Assembly (NCBI RefSeq): GCF_000002995.4
Contig: NW_025062475.1
Location: 4,068,528-4,132,527, forward strand
DNA: 64,000 bases
Source of the DNA: Brugia malayi
Lineage: Eukaryota > Nematoda > Chromadorea > Rhabditida > Onchocercidae
Direction: 5' to 3'
In this document: positions 11,881 through 24,880 of the stretch, one piece after another
Numbering within the stretch: the first letter of the stretch is position 1
How the letters are laid out: the number at the start of each line of letters is the position of its first letter
Made by a program: the position numbers and the translations under genes
Notes under the pieces: model-generated
The model's database searches: none
Told to the model about the DNA's origin: nothing
Seen by the model: only the letters and a program-made list of their open reading frames with translations

Positions 11881-14426
11881 CAAAATCACTACAATGAATT
11901 TTTATCTGCCATAGCTGAGTGAAATTTAGGAAAAATTTTCGTTAAAGGTACATTTTTATCACTGCAAATCTGAGAGTAAAATTTTCAAATACTTAATTTT
12001 GACAAAAAGTATAATTTTTTTATGTTCAAATTTAAATTTAAATTTACAAATTTTTGTGGTTTAAAAATGGTCTAAAGAGAGAGTCTAAAGAGGAAGTCTA
12101 AAGAGAAAGAAAAATAAATTAATTGTCTTTGTTGTTAAAATTTTTTTTTTTTTTGTTTTTTTCTTTTTTTTTTACAGAAAACTGGAAAAGGAAAAAGAGA
12201 ATTGAAAATGATAAGATGAAAAAATTATGATTTTAAAATGATCCAAATCCATTCTGTAACAAAATTTTTTATCATTATTTTTTATCAACAGTTTTTTATC
12301 ATCGTAATGTTTCATTGATTTAAAACTAGTTTTACGAACAATTTACATTGATTCATAAAATAAAATTTTTTTTTTTTTTAGTTTTTTAAACTATTATCTT
12401 ATTCATTTGCTTAACAGTCTTACAACATTTTTCTTATTGATATTCGTGTTAATTAAAAATTGATCAAATCAAAAATTTAAGCACAGTAAAAATAGATTTG
12501 AAAAATCTTAAAGATAAGATTACATTTGAGAAATTAATCATGATTTTTTAATTATGTTAATTAATTATGAGAATAACTGGTTTAATTGTAGTATATTCCT
12601 ACAAAGCTTTAAACATGCCGACAAATTACTATCACTATTGTACAAGTTGTTTTTTTCAATTAGAACAAAAAATAATTCGAAACCAGAAAAACATTCATTT
12701 TCCAACTTTAAATTTTCATCTAATCGTATCCTTTAAGTTTTTCTTTTTTTTTTTTTTTTTCTTAAAAAAATGAAATGTGTAAAAAATTTTTTTAAGAAAT
12801 GAATGATACTTTCTCATATTGCAATCGTCAGTAATACAATCATACTACCATCAAACTAATTACTATTACAATGAAATTCTGTTTTGGTCATCATTCTTTT
12901 TCATATTTTTCCTTTATTTTATCAAAATATCAAATTTTTTAATACTAAATATTATTCTGACTTATAAAATAATAATTCGTTGCATAAAATAATTTCATTT
13001 TGATAGATTCAAAGAGACAAAGAAAGAAAAAGAAACAAAATTATAATTAATCAAATTTTAATTTGATAAATTTTTATTTAAGATAAATTCATTCATATCA
13101 GTGTCTCTCATATTTGTTAATTTTACCTTTTTTTTTTTTTGTTTTTTTTGTTTTTTTAATGATATGTAAATTTTTTGAAATAGAAAATTGATGATTGATG
13201 TAATAATTAATTTGTAATAATTAATGATGATTATATTAGACTTATTAATATTTTCAGCTATTTTAATTCATTTTAATAAGCATAGTATTTTCTCAACGAC
13301 AATTTAATCATTTGAAATTGTAAATTACTGATAATTAAATAAAAACTTTAATTTAAATCAAAATTGATAACTAATTAGATGACAAAATAAGCAATGCTTA
13401 TAATAAAAAGAAAATTGTATTGATGTGTAGAAAAAATTTTGCTTTAAAATTAAAATAAACATAAATAAACACAAATAAAATAAGCTGAGAATTGGAAATC
13501 ACAAAAAACAAAAATAAGATTTTATCTATGATTTTCATACAAAATTGTAGCGATAATTTAAAAATTTGAAAATGATAAATTCTTTTCTATTTTTTTTTGC
13601 AAAAAAATTTTTTTTTCTCTATGAAATAAAGTTAAGCGATAAAAATCAAAAACTACAATTGAGAAGCATTTTGCATTCCTAATTTACCCGATGTAAACAA
13701 ATGCTACTATTGTTGCTTACCCATTTAAAAATGCCGAAGGAAAAAGTAAACATTCATTCGTTAATGTACGAATTAAAGTTTTTTCATTTATCTTTTGATA
13801 GTTTTTTTTTCTTTTTCCTTTTTTAACTTAAAGATAAAGTTGTACTTATCAGCAATGATATCAATATGAATTAGAGAATAATTTAAACCTCCAAAATTTA
13901 CATTTCAATCTCATTTCCATCCCAGTAAAATTTGTTTATTTGAAAGAAAAAAAAAAAAAACGAATTTATGTGAAATAATATTTGCTTCAAACTTCTCAAA
14001 ACTTTTACTTTTAGCTTATATTTGCTTTTTTTGACTTATATTTAATAACGAAAATTTTCAAATTTGACTTTTTAAATCGATTAATAAGCAAATAGATACA
14101 TTTTGAATATTTGGTTTAAAATTAAAATTTATCATTTCAAATTTTCATCATAATTCCATTCATTTGAATTTAATTACTAATTTTTGATAGTTCTTTACAT
14201 CTAACCTAGCAGCATATTTACCTTAATTTATTAACATTTCATTTTTATTTTTTTTTTTTTTTTGAAAATTTCGCTTCATTTCATCAAAGCATGGACATAT
14301 GCGCGCTAATTTAGATAAAATTAACATTTGCCAAATTTATTTGAAATCATTTTATATTAGTTAGGTTATTGTTGATTTAGACTAAATCGTATCTTACTAG
14401 CTGACCGGAATAAATGATATTATCAG

Positions 14427-14538
14427 GTTGCTTCATGCTTACGAGAAAATATTCCGCTCAGGTTCAGGTTCAACTATTTCACTTTCGCATACGGATGATG
14501 ATATGTCCAGGTCAGCTTTTATGGGAAAAGAAGAAAAA
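14427..14538 (+). other. candidate upstream exon of collagen 2
   Basis: A less AT-rich block bounded by a 3' splice site (ATTATCAG before 14427) and a 5' splice site (GTAATA from 14539). An ATG at 14435 opens 34 codons plus two bases (phase 2). Joined to the next acceptor (TTTCAG, exon from 14696), it completes Lys-Gln and runs in frame into the collagen start at 14700. It would add a basic 36-residue extension that is not collagen-like. The other frame here is also open (from Leu at 14428), so the coding choice is uncertain. It may instead be a 5' UTR exon or unrelated. Confidence 0.3.
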
Positions 14539-14699
14539 GTAATAGTGTCAACCAATATTCCGGATGTCATTAATCTATTGAATATCATTTGTTCTTCTTT
14601 TTCTTTTTTCTTTCGTTTCGATTGATTGATGCTATAGAAATTTGAAGATGGTAAAAGAAAAGAAATTGTTTTTTTTTTTTGCTAACAAATTTCAGGCAA

Positions 14700-16197
14700 A
14701 TGAATATTCGTATAGCTGTTAAATTTGCAATTGGCATCAGTATCAGTGTGATAACAGTATCACTGATAGTAGTTGGTGTGATTTTCAATGATATAAATAA
14801 TTTATACGATGATATTATCGGCGAAATGAAAGAATTTAATGTAATTATGATGCTTTATGGTATTTATTTTTGCTGGAAATGAAAAAAAAAAAATTCAGGA
14901 AAACAAGGATTAGAATTGAAATGGATTAATTCAGTTCTTTCAAGGAAAAAAAGAGATAATAGTATCAAGAATGAGTGAGCAATTTTTTTTTTTTAAATAA
15001 TTTGAAAAAAAAAAAATACCAAATGGAAAATAAAAGAATATTGCTCTTCTGTAAACCTATGATTCATAATTTTGATAATCTTTTATAGAGAATCCAAATT
15101 TTTTTTTTTTTTTTTGTCCATAGAATGAAAATTAAAAAAAAAATAAGTTTGTGATATTCAAATAATTGAACGATTGTATGTCACAGTAAAAAAAAAAAAA
15201 AGAATTTTATTATTCTCTTTTTAGGCATTAGTGGATGATGCATGGACGAAAATTGTACAATTTCATTCCCAATCAACCGGAAAAACTTTTTTCATCCGTA
15301 GTATCAGTAATAGTTTTCAGACAAGAATGAAACAACAATTTAACAAATGCTGTATAGTTTTTCTGCTTTTGTTTGCTTGGAATTCTGTAAACTTGCATAT
15401 AAGCCAATCGTATTGTCAACATTTCAGGCTCTAATGGGCCAAAGAACTGTCCAAAAGGTCCACCAGGTCCAATGGGAGATAAAGGAGAAAATGGTTTGGA
15501 TGGAGAGCCTGGAAATGATGGTTCTCAGGGAGTAGCCGGTGTAGCGCTTCTTGCCATGTATAATATTCCGGATGGCTGTATCATTTGTCCTCCTGGATCT
15601 CCTGGATTACCAGGACCCAATGGACTCATGGGCGATCAAGGACCAAACGGACAGAACGGACCGGTGGGAAAACCAGGAAAGTCCGGACCGAGAGGAGCAC
15701 GTGGACCACCCGGTAATATAGGAGAACCAGGAATTAATGGACCTCCAGGTAAACCTGGAATGAATGGATGTGATGGGAAAAAGAGCATCAGGATAGCAGG
15801 TGCAAAAGGACAAATTGGTAAACCTGGTCCAATTGGACAGCCAGGAATAAAAGGGAAACGTGGAATGGATGGTGTACCTGGAGAACCAGGTGAAACTGGT
15901 CGACCTGGTAATGATGGTAAACCTGGGAAAAATGGACGTTCAGGACAGGTAAGCGATCTTGAATATAATGAGATAAATTTTTTCACTCATTTTATCAATT
16001 TGAAAAGTTGTTACAAATAACTGTAAAAAGTTAATGTTAACAGTAGCATTTTAACAGAAGAGCAATAAATATGAAAAGTTGAAAGAAAAAAAATTGAACT
16101 AAATTATTAATTTCAGGTAGGTGCACCAGGTATTCCAGGACCAGATGTATACTATTGCTCTTGTCCAAAAGTTCCATACAAAATAAATCGAAAATAA
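14700..16197 (+). CDS. cuticle collagen 2
   Basis: Second cuticle collagen, 289 residues, exons 14700-14840, 15225-15351, 15428-15948, 16117-16197. The ATG lies four bases after TTTCAG, which fits spliced-leader trans-splicing at 14696. Exon 1 again encodes 47 residues, with a hydrophobic anchor at about 8-28. Exon 2 is 42 codons plus one base, exon 4 is 26 residues plus stop, and phases (0, 1, 0) match collagen 1. The Gly-X-Y region starts at [13 protein letters not shown] and is broken by [20 protein letters not shown], closely similar to the interruption in collagen 1. It ends GPD followed by YCSCP and a basic tail. Unlike its two paralogues, the stretch before the cysteines ([11 protein letters not shown]) has no clear R-x-x-R processing site. 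Confidence 0.95.
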
Positions 16198-16409
16198 TCA
16201 TTTTTTATTATTATTATTCATTATTTACTGTCCCATTTATTGCATAATTATTGCTAATGAATTTCACATAAAGCTTACTCTTTTGTCATTTCAATTATTC
16301 ATTATTCCTTTAAAAAAAAAAAAAAATTCCTGGAAGAAATCACAAATTTTCATTGTTTTTAGCAGTGGTAACATTAAATTTAGTATATAAGAATAAAAGG
16401 ATGACAAAT

Positions 16410-16451
<42 letters not shown>

Positions 16452-18982
16452 CCTCCCTCCCTCCCTTTCTTTTCTCTTTTTTACAAACAGCTGACAAATT
16501 AATCAATAAACAGTTTAAGCAATCAATAAATCAACAAACTAACCTAATTAAATCTGAACATTTACTTCAAATGATTGAAGCAAACTATTTGTTTATATAC
16601 TGAAAAATAGTCAAATAGCATAATGAGCCAAATGGACTAAACGAAATAGCTTTAAGTTTTTTAATTATTAATATATTACTAAGGATTTGCTTATTAAACA
16701 ATTTGAAATATTAAACGTCGCATAAATTTACATAATTTGATATTGTTTCAATAACTATATAGCTTATATATTACTTCCTAATAATAAAATACGTGAAAAT
16801 CTTTTTATCAAATTATATACTTTATCTGCTTTTAAGCTAATCTAATGGAAATGAATACTGCAAAATTATAAGTGTAGGAAGATAAGGTAAGACTAGTGCA
16901 ATGTATTGAAAAGTTGGGTTTTATATTTATATACTGCAATTACATTGGCAAATTTAATTGCTATAAACATAAATGCGCCCTTATTATGCATATATTGAAT
17001 AAAATTATCTTCTTTTTTTTGGAGTATTATAGATTCATTTTATAGTATACTTGCTAGATACTGAGAGAATAAACTTAAGAATGAATATCTGTTTGTTTAT
17101 GAATTAATTACCATTAAGCTTAAATGTGATGACGCATAAAGACATTCTGCAGAACGAAAAATTAAACCTCCAGTGAAAAAAAAAAAAAAATTCCATCAAA
17201 TGTTACTATTGGTAAAAAAATTTACTACTTACTATGAATCAATCTGACAATGTCATTGATGTCCCAACTGATAATGTCATGAATGAAACTTGTTTTTTTT
17301 TTTTCCAAAATACAAAAAAAAGTAAACAAATAATGCGGACTGTTCATGAGTACAACTGAAGAACAGAAGAAAATGAGGAAAATATAATGGTGATAAAATA
17401 AAACCAGATAGAGTAAAAGAATTAAAACAAAAAAATTTACTCAAGTTTTAGAAAAACAAATAAAAAAAAGAATGAAGGAAACAGACTCAACCATATGGAA
17501 ATAATATTATCAATTAATAATACCCAGTAATGCAACGTTCGAAGACTTAGCATTTTGAACTTTCTATAATTCATAAAGCTTTATATTGATCTATACGTGG
17601 AATTCGCAACTGAATGACGTAAGACAAATCTAACAAGGCAATTTCACAGGTGTAATATATTCAAATATAAACACAACTCGTCAGAATAAATTAAAAAAAA
17701 AAAAAAGAAACAACAACACAATATGAGATAGTAACAAAATGGAAATGAATCATTCCTTGTACTCTCATTTGCATTTCAACAAATTATCTATCATAAACAT
17801 TAGACTTATTTAAATGCAAATTCAAAACATGTACAAGACAAAATTGACCCCAACACTGAATATTAAAATTGAACATTGTTATTTTTACTTCCTCAAATTT
17901 CATCTAAAAAGAAAAACTAAAATAAATAAGCAATGAATTCGTGGTTGAAAATTTGAGCATCTTGAAAATTTTCAAAAACAGAAAATCCTTAAAATCGACA
18001 TCACTATGTAAGACTGCAGTATAAAAAGTGCACAAAGTAAAAAATGCTTTAGATAGAAAATCAAAAACTGCAACTCGCCAGGTCAAAATTCAGTACACGT
18101 AAACTGAACTGCTGTTATGATCCAAAGTCCTGAATGAAAAGCATTTAGGAAACAAAGCAAAAAATCAGAATGTTTCAAATAGACAATGAAACATCTTTAT
18201 AGAATCATTACTAGCAAATTGATAAAAAATGTTATTCTTGTAAATTATTTAATAAAAAGATCGGTGGAGTAAGGTACCAGAAAACGATGATATTGCGGAA
18301 TGGAGGACGAAGTGTAATAGAAACACAATAGTCAAAATTGATAAAACTGCAGTATCCTTGGAGTTTTTTATTTAAAAAAAAAATGTAATTTTTCCCCCTT
18401 AAGATCAAATATTTCACAACAAAATGAAAATAGCAATTTCTCAATTATTGACGAAGTATGGCAGAAACAATTTTCAGAAGATTCGAATAGCCATGAAGAC
18501 AATAGCGAATATTGGTCCGCAAAGATCAGATGATAAAAATAACAAGTTGGATTAAATAACGTTGTTAAAATGAACTGTATCAATAGATAATTTGTATTAG
18601 AGATAAGAGGATGGATCTCCTAAAGAAAAATCAAAAAAACAAAAAACAAATTAGGTAATAAAAGAAGTTAATATTTCGATGTAAATTTCTTTAATGAAAC
18701 TCATAAAAAAACATATGAGACAAATTTTCATGCCAAGATGCAGATGTTAATCGTTTTGAAAAATGGGTTACATACTGATACAGAAATCTGTGAAAGTGAA
18801 AAAAGAGAGAGAGAAAAAAGAAGAAAAAGAAAAAAAAAATATGAAGATAAAAACAGAAATAAGGAAGAAGTAAAAGCGTGAATAAATAAAGGAAGATGAC
18901 GAGATGAATGTAGCAGGGCTACTCAAAATATCATTTTTCCTGATGAAAGTTATTTACCGATTCAACATTTGTAAAAACTACT
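16198..18982. other. intergenic DNA between collagen 2 and the peptidase gene
   Basis: Holds a CT/CCCT microsatellite (16411-16467) and then DNA of mixed composition. The part from about 18.0 to 18.98 kb lies directly downstream of the minus-strand peptidase stop and probably includes its 3' UTR. Minus-strand frames at 17904-18086, 18232-18444 and 18368-18583 have no recognisable domain. Confidence 0.55.
16411..16467. repeat. (CT)n/(CCCT)n microsatellite
   Basis: About 18 CT dinucleotides run directly into five CCCT tetranucleotides. The purine strand is therefore pure GA/GGGA. Confidence 0.95.
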
Positions 18983-21900
18983 TTATACACTGACGGCTGA
19001 ACGTTGGCAAGTTTGGTCAGCTTCCTCCTTCAGTGCCGTTGCTAAATTCTGCACTGTTGGCCAGTAACCAAGCGCCGAATTCAATAGATCAGCTGAGGGT
19101 AACGAGCCACCTTTCGATAACACCTATAAAAAGTAATAATAAAACAGCAATTTTTTGCCATTTTGATTAATTTGATAAATAAAAAGGTAAAATATCCAAA
19201 AAATTAATGATAACCTAGCAAGCTTTAAAGTGAGATTTAACATATCAAATTATAATATTCGTATTACAACATTATGTGATCATCATTTATTAGAATTGTT
19301 AGATAAATTAGCAAATTTTTCGACAAATGGAAAAATTCAACAAACAATACCTTTGCCCACGCAAGGCCGTTTTCCCTGGAAAATGGATAATCACGAAATC
19401 TGGTATTCCAAATCAACGAAGCTGCAGCTCTTGCTACTAAATAGGAATAGTATTTTGCACCATATGGTACCAAATGTGCAAATCTGAAAGTAGTAGTGAA
19501 TTACAAAAGCTTTCTCCTTTCCATTGTAATCTAAAAACTCTTATTTGAAAGCGGAAAATTTACCGGTGATGCCAAGCGGAACTTGTCTCCTTCTTAACAT
19601 TTGGAAAAACTACCGACCAAATTGATGCATACAGATCGGCTGTTGAAACTCGACCATTCATTATACCCTCAGCATTGCCACCATGGGCTTCAAGATCAAA
19701 AAGACTATATACAGCCTGAAATAAGAGAAATAGTAAAATTAAAATATAAACTAGCTATAATTTCGAGGCTCTAACAAAACTTTCAAGTGTAAGAAACCTG
19801 TTGTAGCATTTCCAGGGATGTGAAAGCAAATCGTGATGTTATGAGAGAAGCAGCATCTTCGACGCTTATCGGACGTCCGTGATTATCTTTCGCTATTTCG
19901 CGTAAAACATCAATGTTATTGAAGAAATATTCCATTAAATTGGATGGAACTTCTGCCATATCAGTTGAACAGCGAGTTCCTATAGGACTTGTACAATGAA
20001 TTAAGAAGTTAAAGTATGTTTGAAATCTATAGATAAAAAAGAAAGCAGTTCTTGGATATTTCATTTAAATATCCCCTTGTAAGTGACGAAAATAAAATTA
20101 CCAGCCACATGTTGGTACTGAGTGCGAGCAAGCATTGAATGCATCGCATGACCCATTTCATGGAAAAAATTTTCAGCTTGATGAGGACTCAAAAAAATAT
20201 TTTCAATACTTTCCAATCCTTTTGTTAATGACAATGATAAAACAACGATTGGTGTTTGATATGAACCATCGTCTAACTATAACATACACCATTTGAATGA
20301 AATGATAGCAAACGTTCAATCATCATGCAGAGTTTTTCAGAAAGTGTCTGCATGTCGGGTAAAGTTGCATAATAAATTTCCAAAATTTCCGAAATAAGTT
20401 TACGATCCCAATAAACTTTAGGTTACTTTGTCATGGTAATCAATGAAAATGTCCTATGAAATGCCTTTCACGTATTATGAGAAATTGTTGAATTACATTA
20501 GTATAAGGAAGAAATTTACATCTATTTAATTAGTTGAAAAAGAAAACCTGCTTGGAGCAACGAACAGTAAAATGACAGTCTCCTGCTGTTTTCGTTTGTC
20601 GGTCTTGAATATCGATGTAAATCGTTCCCAAAAACTCATTTTTGTCTTGAAAAACATTCTATAAAATAACAAAAATACAGTCTGAAATTCACATCGCTTT
20701 GTAAATAAGTTAAACAACTTTTTACTAAAGAACCAACTCAAACAGAGGCCTAAATTTTTAAGTGGGCTACATACCTTCACGGTTGATGGAAAAAAAAAGA
20801 GATAAAGTTTAAAATTAAAAACCTTTTACTACATGAACATATAGATGAATAAAAAACTGACAATCTTAATAATATTTCCTGGCCAAATTTCTCCAGCAAT
20901 AGGTGTCAGAAATGAAAAAGAAACATTGTACAATCGTTTTGCAATCAATTCGAACCCTTTTAGAAGATTGCTAAACGAGAAATACCTGAAATCAAAAATA
21001 GCACAACATTTAAAATAATGTGAAACACTACTAGATGTAAGTTTTACGTAATTCTAATAAACTGCTTGCATAGCTCTGTTATATCATTTAATGAATTTAA
21101 GATAATTGTTTCATTTATTTGACTACTTCACTCCATTATAGTTAATAATAAGTAAAATGACAAACATTTTTAAACTTTATATTACCTGGAAAGATGTTGT
21201 AACTGACCAAAAGCATTCTCGCGATACAGCATACAAAGATATGTTAAATCAGATTCGCAGAGATGCTCTCGCTTTGATTCTACCTGAGCTAAAACATCAG
21301 CCAATACGGCTAATTCCTGTTCGGCTGCTGGTTGACATGACTGCAATACAAACGGAACAAATCAATTTAACGCGTAAGTTAAATAGCATATAGTTAAACA
21401 GATAAACAAATACATCATATGTTTTGAGAAAATGCCACACGAGCAATAAATATGCGCTTGAAATATCATTCAGCAATTTCCTTTTATCAATGATGGATTT
21501 TCAAGCAAGCATCCTATATGATAAGATGAATTTACTTTAATGACTTCAATCAAGAAGTCGTGAGCATTTTCATATGAACCAAGCAACGAAGTCTGTTGAG
21601 CACGATGAGCATAGGATTGGAATCCTGTAAGCTGAGCCAACAAATGTCGACAAGTAATTAGGTGGCGTAAGCGTTTCTCCTGAAAAATTTTCATTTCGCA
21701 TAAATGAAAAATTATGCAAATAAATCATGGAATTCAAACTACAAAGAATTCAGTTAAAAGGTAAATGAAATGAAAAGGGTCAAAACATGTCACGTCGAGT
21801 TGTCATCAATCAGAAAGACTTAGGGTGATGTAATTATGAATTATAGGAGATGTATTAATCTGAGACTAACATTAACGACTATTTGTTGAAAAAGATCAAA

Positions 21901-22154
21901 TACAATGAGAGAATTACCATACTTGCTCCTCATTATATGAGTAATAGGTAGAATATGACCACTGCCTGGTACTCCGACTAACTGCAAGTGCATTCGGACT
22001 ATAGAGATGTCGCTTCACTCTATACATTTTACTATAAAATGGTGCAACCATAACAGGTAATTCGGCACCATGCGTAAATTCTGAACCAACCATAAAAATC
22101 TCCTTGCTAAGTCTTACATATTCACACTTCTAAATCAGAATTTATTAACTCATT

Positions 22155-22189
<35 letters not shown>

Positions 22190-24371
22190 TGTAAAAGAAT
22201 TTATTTAGAAAGCGATATTTCAGTGTAAATCATCTTGTCATCTAGAGTAGGTTCCACGGTATTTTGGAAATCCTTACTGCAATTATAACGGAAAACTAGG
22301 AATCAACATAGCACTCTATCCATATCAAGGATATAACTTCCGTGGAAAGTTTATCCTATAAAAGAGTTGAGAGAAATGTAAATCAAATGACTACATATTC
22401 AAAGTGACCTAATACAGTATAGATTTCAAAGGAATTTCATGTATTAAAATCCTTCCTTACCTGAGTTTGAGGTAGATTAACACCAGCTTGTTCAAAATCA
22501 TCGAGGAATAACAAAGCTGTACGTTTATCGATATCTGTCAAAGAACTACTCTCTGCTTCTAATGAGTCTTTCAATGCCTTGTACAAATCAGATCTGGTAT
22601 TCAAACTGAAAATATGAAATTGGAACTATAATAATCTAAAACAAAAGATTAGAGAAAAGAAGATTCAGAAAATCCAAAGATAGGTAGAATTAAGCTTTCT
22701 GCAATGAATTAAGTAATACCTTTCCACAAGTTCGGTGAAATCTTTCATGCTTTCTTCTGCTGCTGTACTAAATTCTTTAATTGAATGCATATTTCGAACG
22801 CATTCGGCCTGAAACAAATTCATAGTGATAAAACTAATATGTCTATGTCAATCCTTTCACTATTGCTCCAGCAATGTTGTCACACATGACTCTCACTCAT
22901 TTCACTCTCCATCTGTTCCTGTTCTTAACAACTATGCATATATATCAGTGAATCATGCAGGCATTTGTATGCTCTACCAATCTATAAAAATTTCTGCATA
23001 CAAATAAATGCATTTCAAAAAAATGGCATAAAATTCATGATATAAACTAAACTAAGCCCAACCAACCGAAATTCTTTTGCATATCAAAGAAGAATACAAC
23101 CAATATCTCAGTATCTCAACTATAAAATTTTATTTATAAATTAAATTTGATACGAAGAAACCGAATTTCGAAGTGAATAGCAAGACTTACCAAATCAGCA
23201 GCGCTACATATTTCATTTGATAAATCATCAAAAACTTCAACAACTTTCTTATCACATTTTCGATTGACGATCTATAAGAATACTTTTCGATTAACAACGG
23301 AAAAGTTTTTCAGAAAAGCAGTTATTATTTCAAAAACATGATTCAAAAACACTCAGAAAAGACTAACAGTACCAGCGATTAAATTAATACATTAAGATGG
23401 CAAGCTATCACATAATAATTAACATAATAACACCTTAATCCCATCCAAAATGCTTTAAACAAATAGAAAAACAGTTGCTACAACAAGAAATAAATACTTT
23501 AGCGATACTGGCAATATAATTTCAAACGATAATTGGAAAAGTTTTTTACTTTATCAACCAATTCGAAGGACCGTTTCCTCACTTTTTCATTCAGTAATTT
23601 GAACCCGGATGGATGCTTCAGCAATTCCTCACCAAAAATTCCCTTAAGTAAACGATTTAAGCATTACTAAGTTAATCAATAATTTTTCAAAATCTCTGAA
23701 ATGTTCAATACTATGTTCATAAAGATGGCTCATTGCATCAGTTTATTTTCACTCCCTCTTCTTTTCTTCAATATGTTGACTTCATAAAGAATAATAACTC
23801 AGAACAAATCTTCTAAATCAAACACCTTTTCGGGAGCATAATTACCCATTTGCAAGTATCTTAACGAATTTCGTAAACTGGAAGAGCAAGATCTTAAAAA
23901 GGCAGTCCGCGACATTATTGATTTGCTCCCTGGAATTATGGTATTAAAACTGAAAAATAAGATTACATTTCATTTGACAGACAAAAACATACATGTTCTC
24001 AAACCCGCTGAGAAATTCATGAATAAATTTACCTTATGCTAGTATTAAATAGAACACCCCGAAAGAACTATTAGCAATTCTTTAGAAACACTCTAGAAAC
24101 CATGGTATCCTTAAAGGTCAAAATCTATAGTAAGACAACCTGAGAATAATAAATAGGAGACTTTAACAATCTTAGCAGCATGATTTTACAGATTCCATTT
24201 CACATGTAATTTAATTAATAAATCAAAGTTTATTAGTAACAGAGAAATTAGAAACAAAACTTTGTAACAAAAAATGTTAAAAAATAACAATGTACACTTA
24301 TCAACAACAGGGTACATACAATTAACAGCTAACCGAAGCAGCATAGCCATCCGATTTTTCAAATTTGACAT
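18983..24371 (-). CDS. mitochondrial intermediate peptidase (M3 family)
   Basis: Zinc oligopeptidase of the mitochondrial matrix that trims an octapeptide from imported precursors after the main processing peptidase. Sixteen exons: 24298-24371, 23826-23949, 23550-23642, 23191-23271, 22720-22808, 22461-22605, 21923-22129, 21536-21679, 21186-21340, 20862-20985, 20548-20658, 20102-20276, 19798-19979, 19564-19715, 19351-19483, 18983-19123; 709 residues, near the family's usual ~710. The zinc site HEMGH is at 488-492 with the third ligand Glu in DMAEVPS at 517. [10 protein letters not shown] and GTRCSTD fit the MIPEP branch rather than thimet oligopeptidase. The N-terminus is basic and Ser-rich ([20 protein letters not shown]), like a matrix-targeting signal. 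Translation may start there (23915, 673 residues) or at 24371; both are in frame across the splice. It lies about 0.5 kb downstream of csn-6 on the same strand. Confidence 0.93.
22158..22187. repeat. (AT)n microsatellite in a peptidase intron
   Basis: An uninterrupted run of about 15 AT dinucleotides lies about 30 bases upstream of the splice acceptor of the exon 21923-22129. Confidence 0.9.
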
Positions 24372-24724
24372 CACTAATAAATCCACTGCTATGATACGAA
24401 GCTAACAAAATTATTCAAAAAATTTCTGCAAATATAATGCAAAGGAACGAGAAAATTGATAGCAGCGCCAAATTTTAACGGCTCAATTCAATTAAAAACA
24501 AGATTTAAATTATAATTGAAAGAGTCATTCGAATATATTATGTAGTCTGACAATTCCACAGCAGTTATAAAAAGAGATTAACTTCAAAAATGATGTAATG
24601 TAAGACTAATATTTTTTAAGGAAATTAATTGTTGCAACTAATTGCAATGTTTTCTCTTGTTAACGTTACTGTTTAGCAAACAAATAAATCCTGTTCTCTT
24701 GCACAGATAGATATGAAATCCCAC

Positions 24725-24730
24725 TTTATT
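24725..24730 (-). terminator. polyadenylation signal of csn-6
   Basis: AATAAA on the minus strand (TTTATT on the plus strand) lies about 150 bases after the csn-6 stop. It is the first canonical signal downstream and lies before the putative leader acceptor of the peptidase gene at 24402. Confidence 0.45.
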
Positions 24731-24880
24731 TTTCAAAGCCAGAGAACAGAAGCATTACTGAGACGCTGCAGAAACATCACTTTTAAATCTAAAAATACTA
24801 CATTGCTACCGAAAATTCTCAAAGTTGTAAAAAAACTATTACATTTCTAACAGAAAAAAAAAGGGCTTGAAAGAACTAAA

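Larger units (their letters stand above)
9929..14426. other. intergenic DNA between the two tandem collagens, rich in TGATAA sites
   Basis: No gene is supported in this 4.5 kb. The first 1.3 kb after the collagen stop is less AT-rich and dense in GATA-type motifs. Four TGATAA motifs lie at about 10001-10061, with more near 10205, 10930, 10978 and 11221-11234. Notable elements are the 14-bp palindrome and the 40-bp tandem duplication listed separately. Open frames such as 12554-12736 are not convincing. Confidence 0.6.

Noticed and set aside
20941..20970. GGGTTCGAATT, resembling a tRNA B box
   Set aside because: It is coding sequence of the mitochondrial peptidase (Gly-Phe-Glu-Leu) and has no matching A box or cloverleaf.
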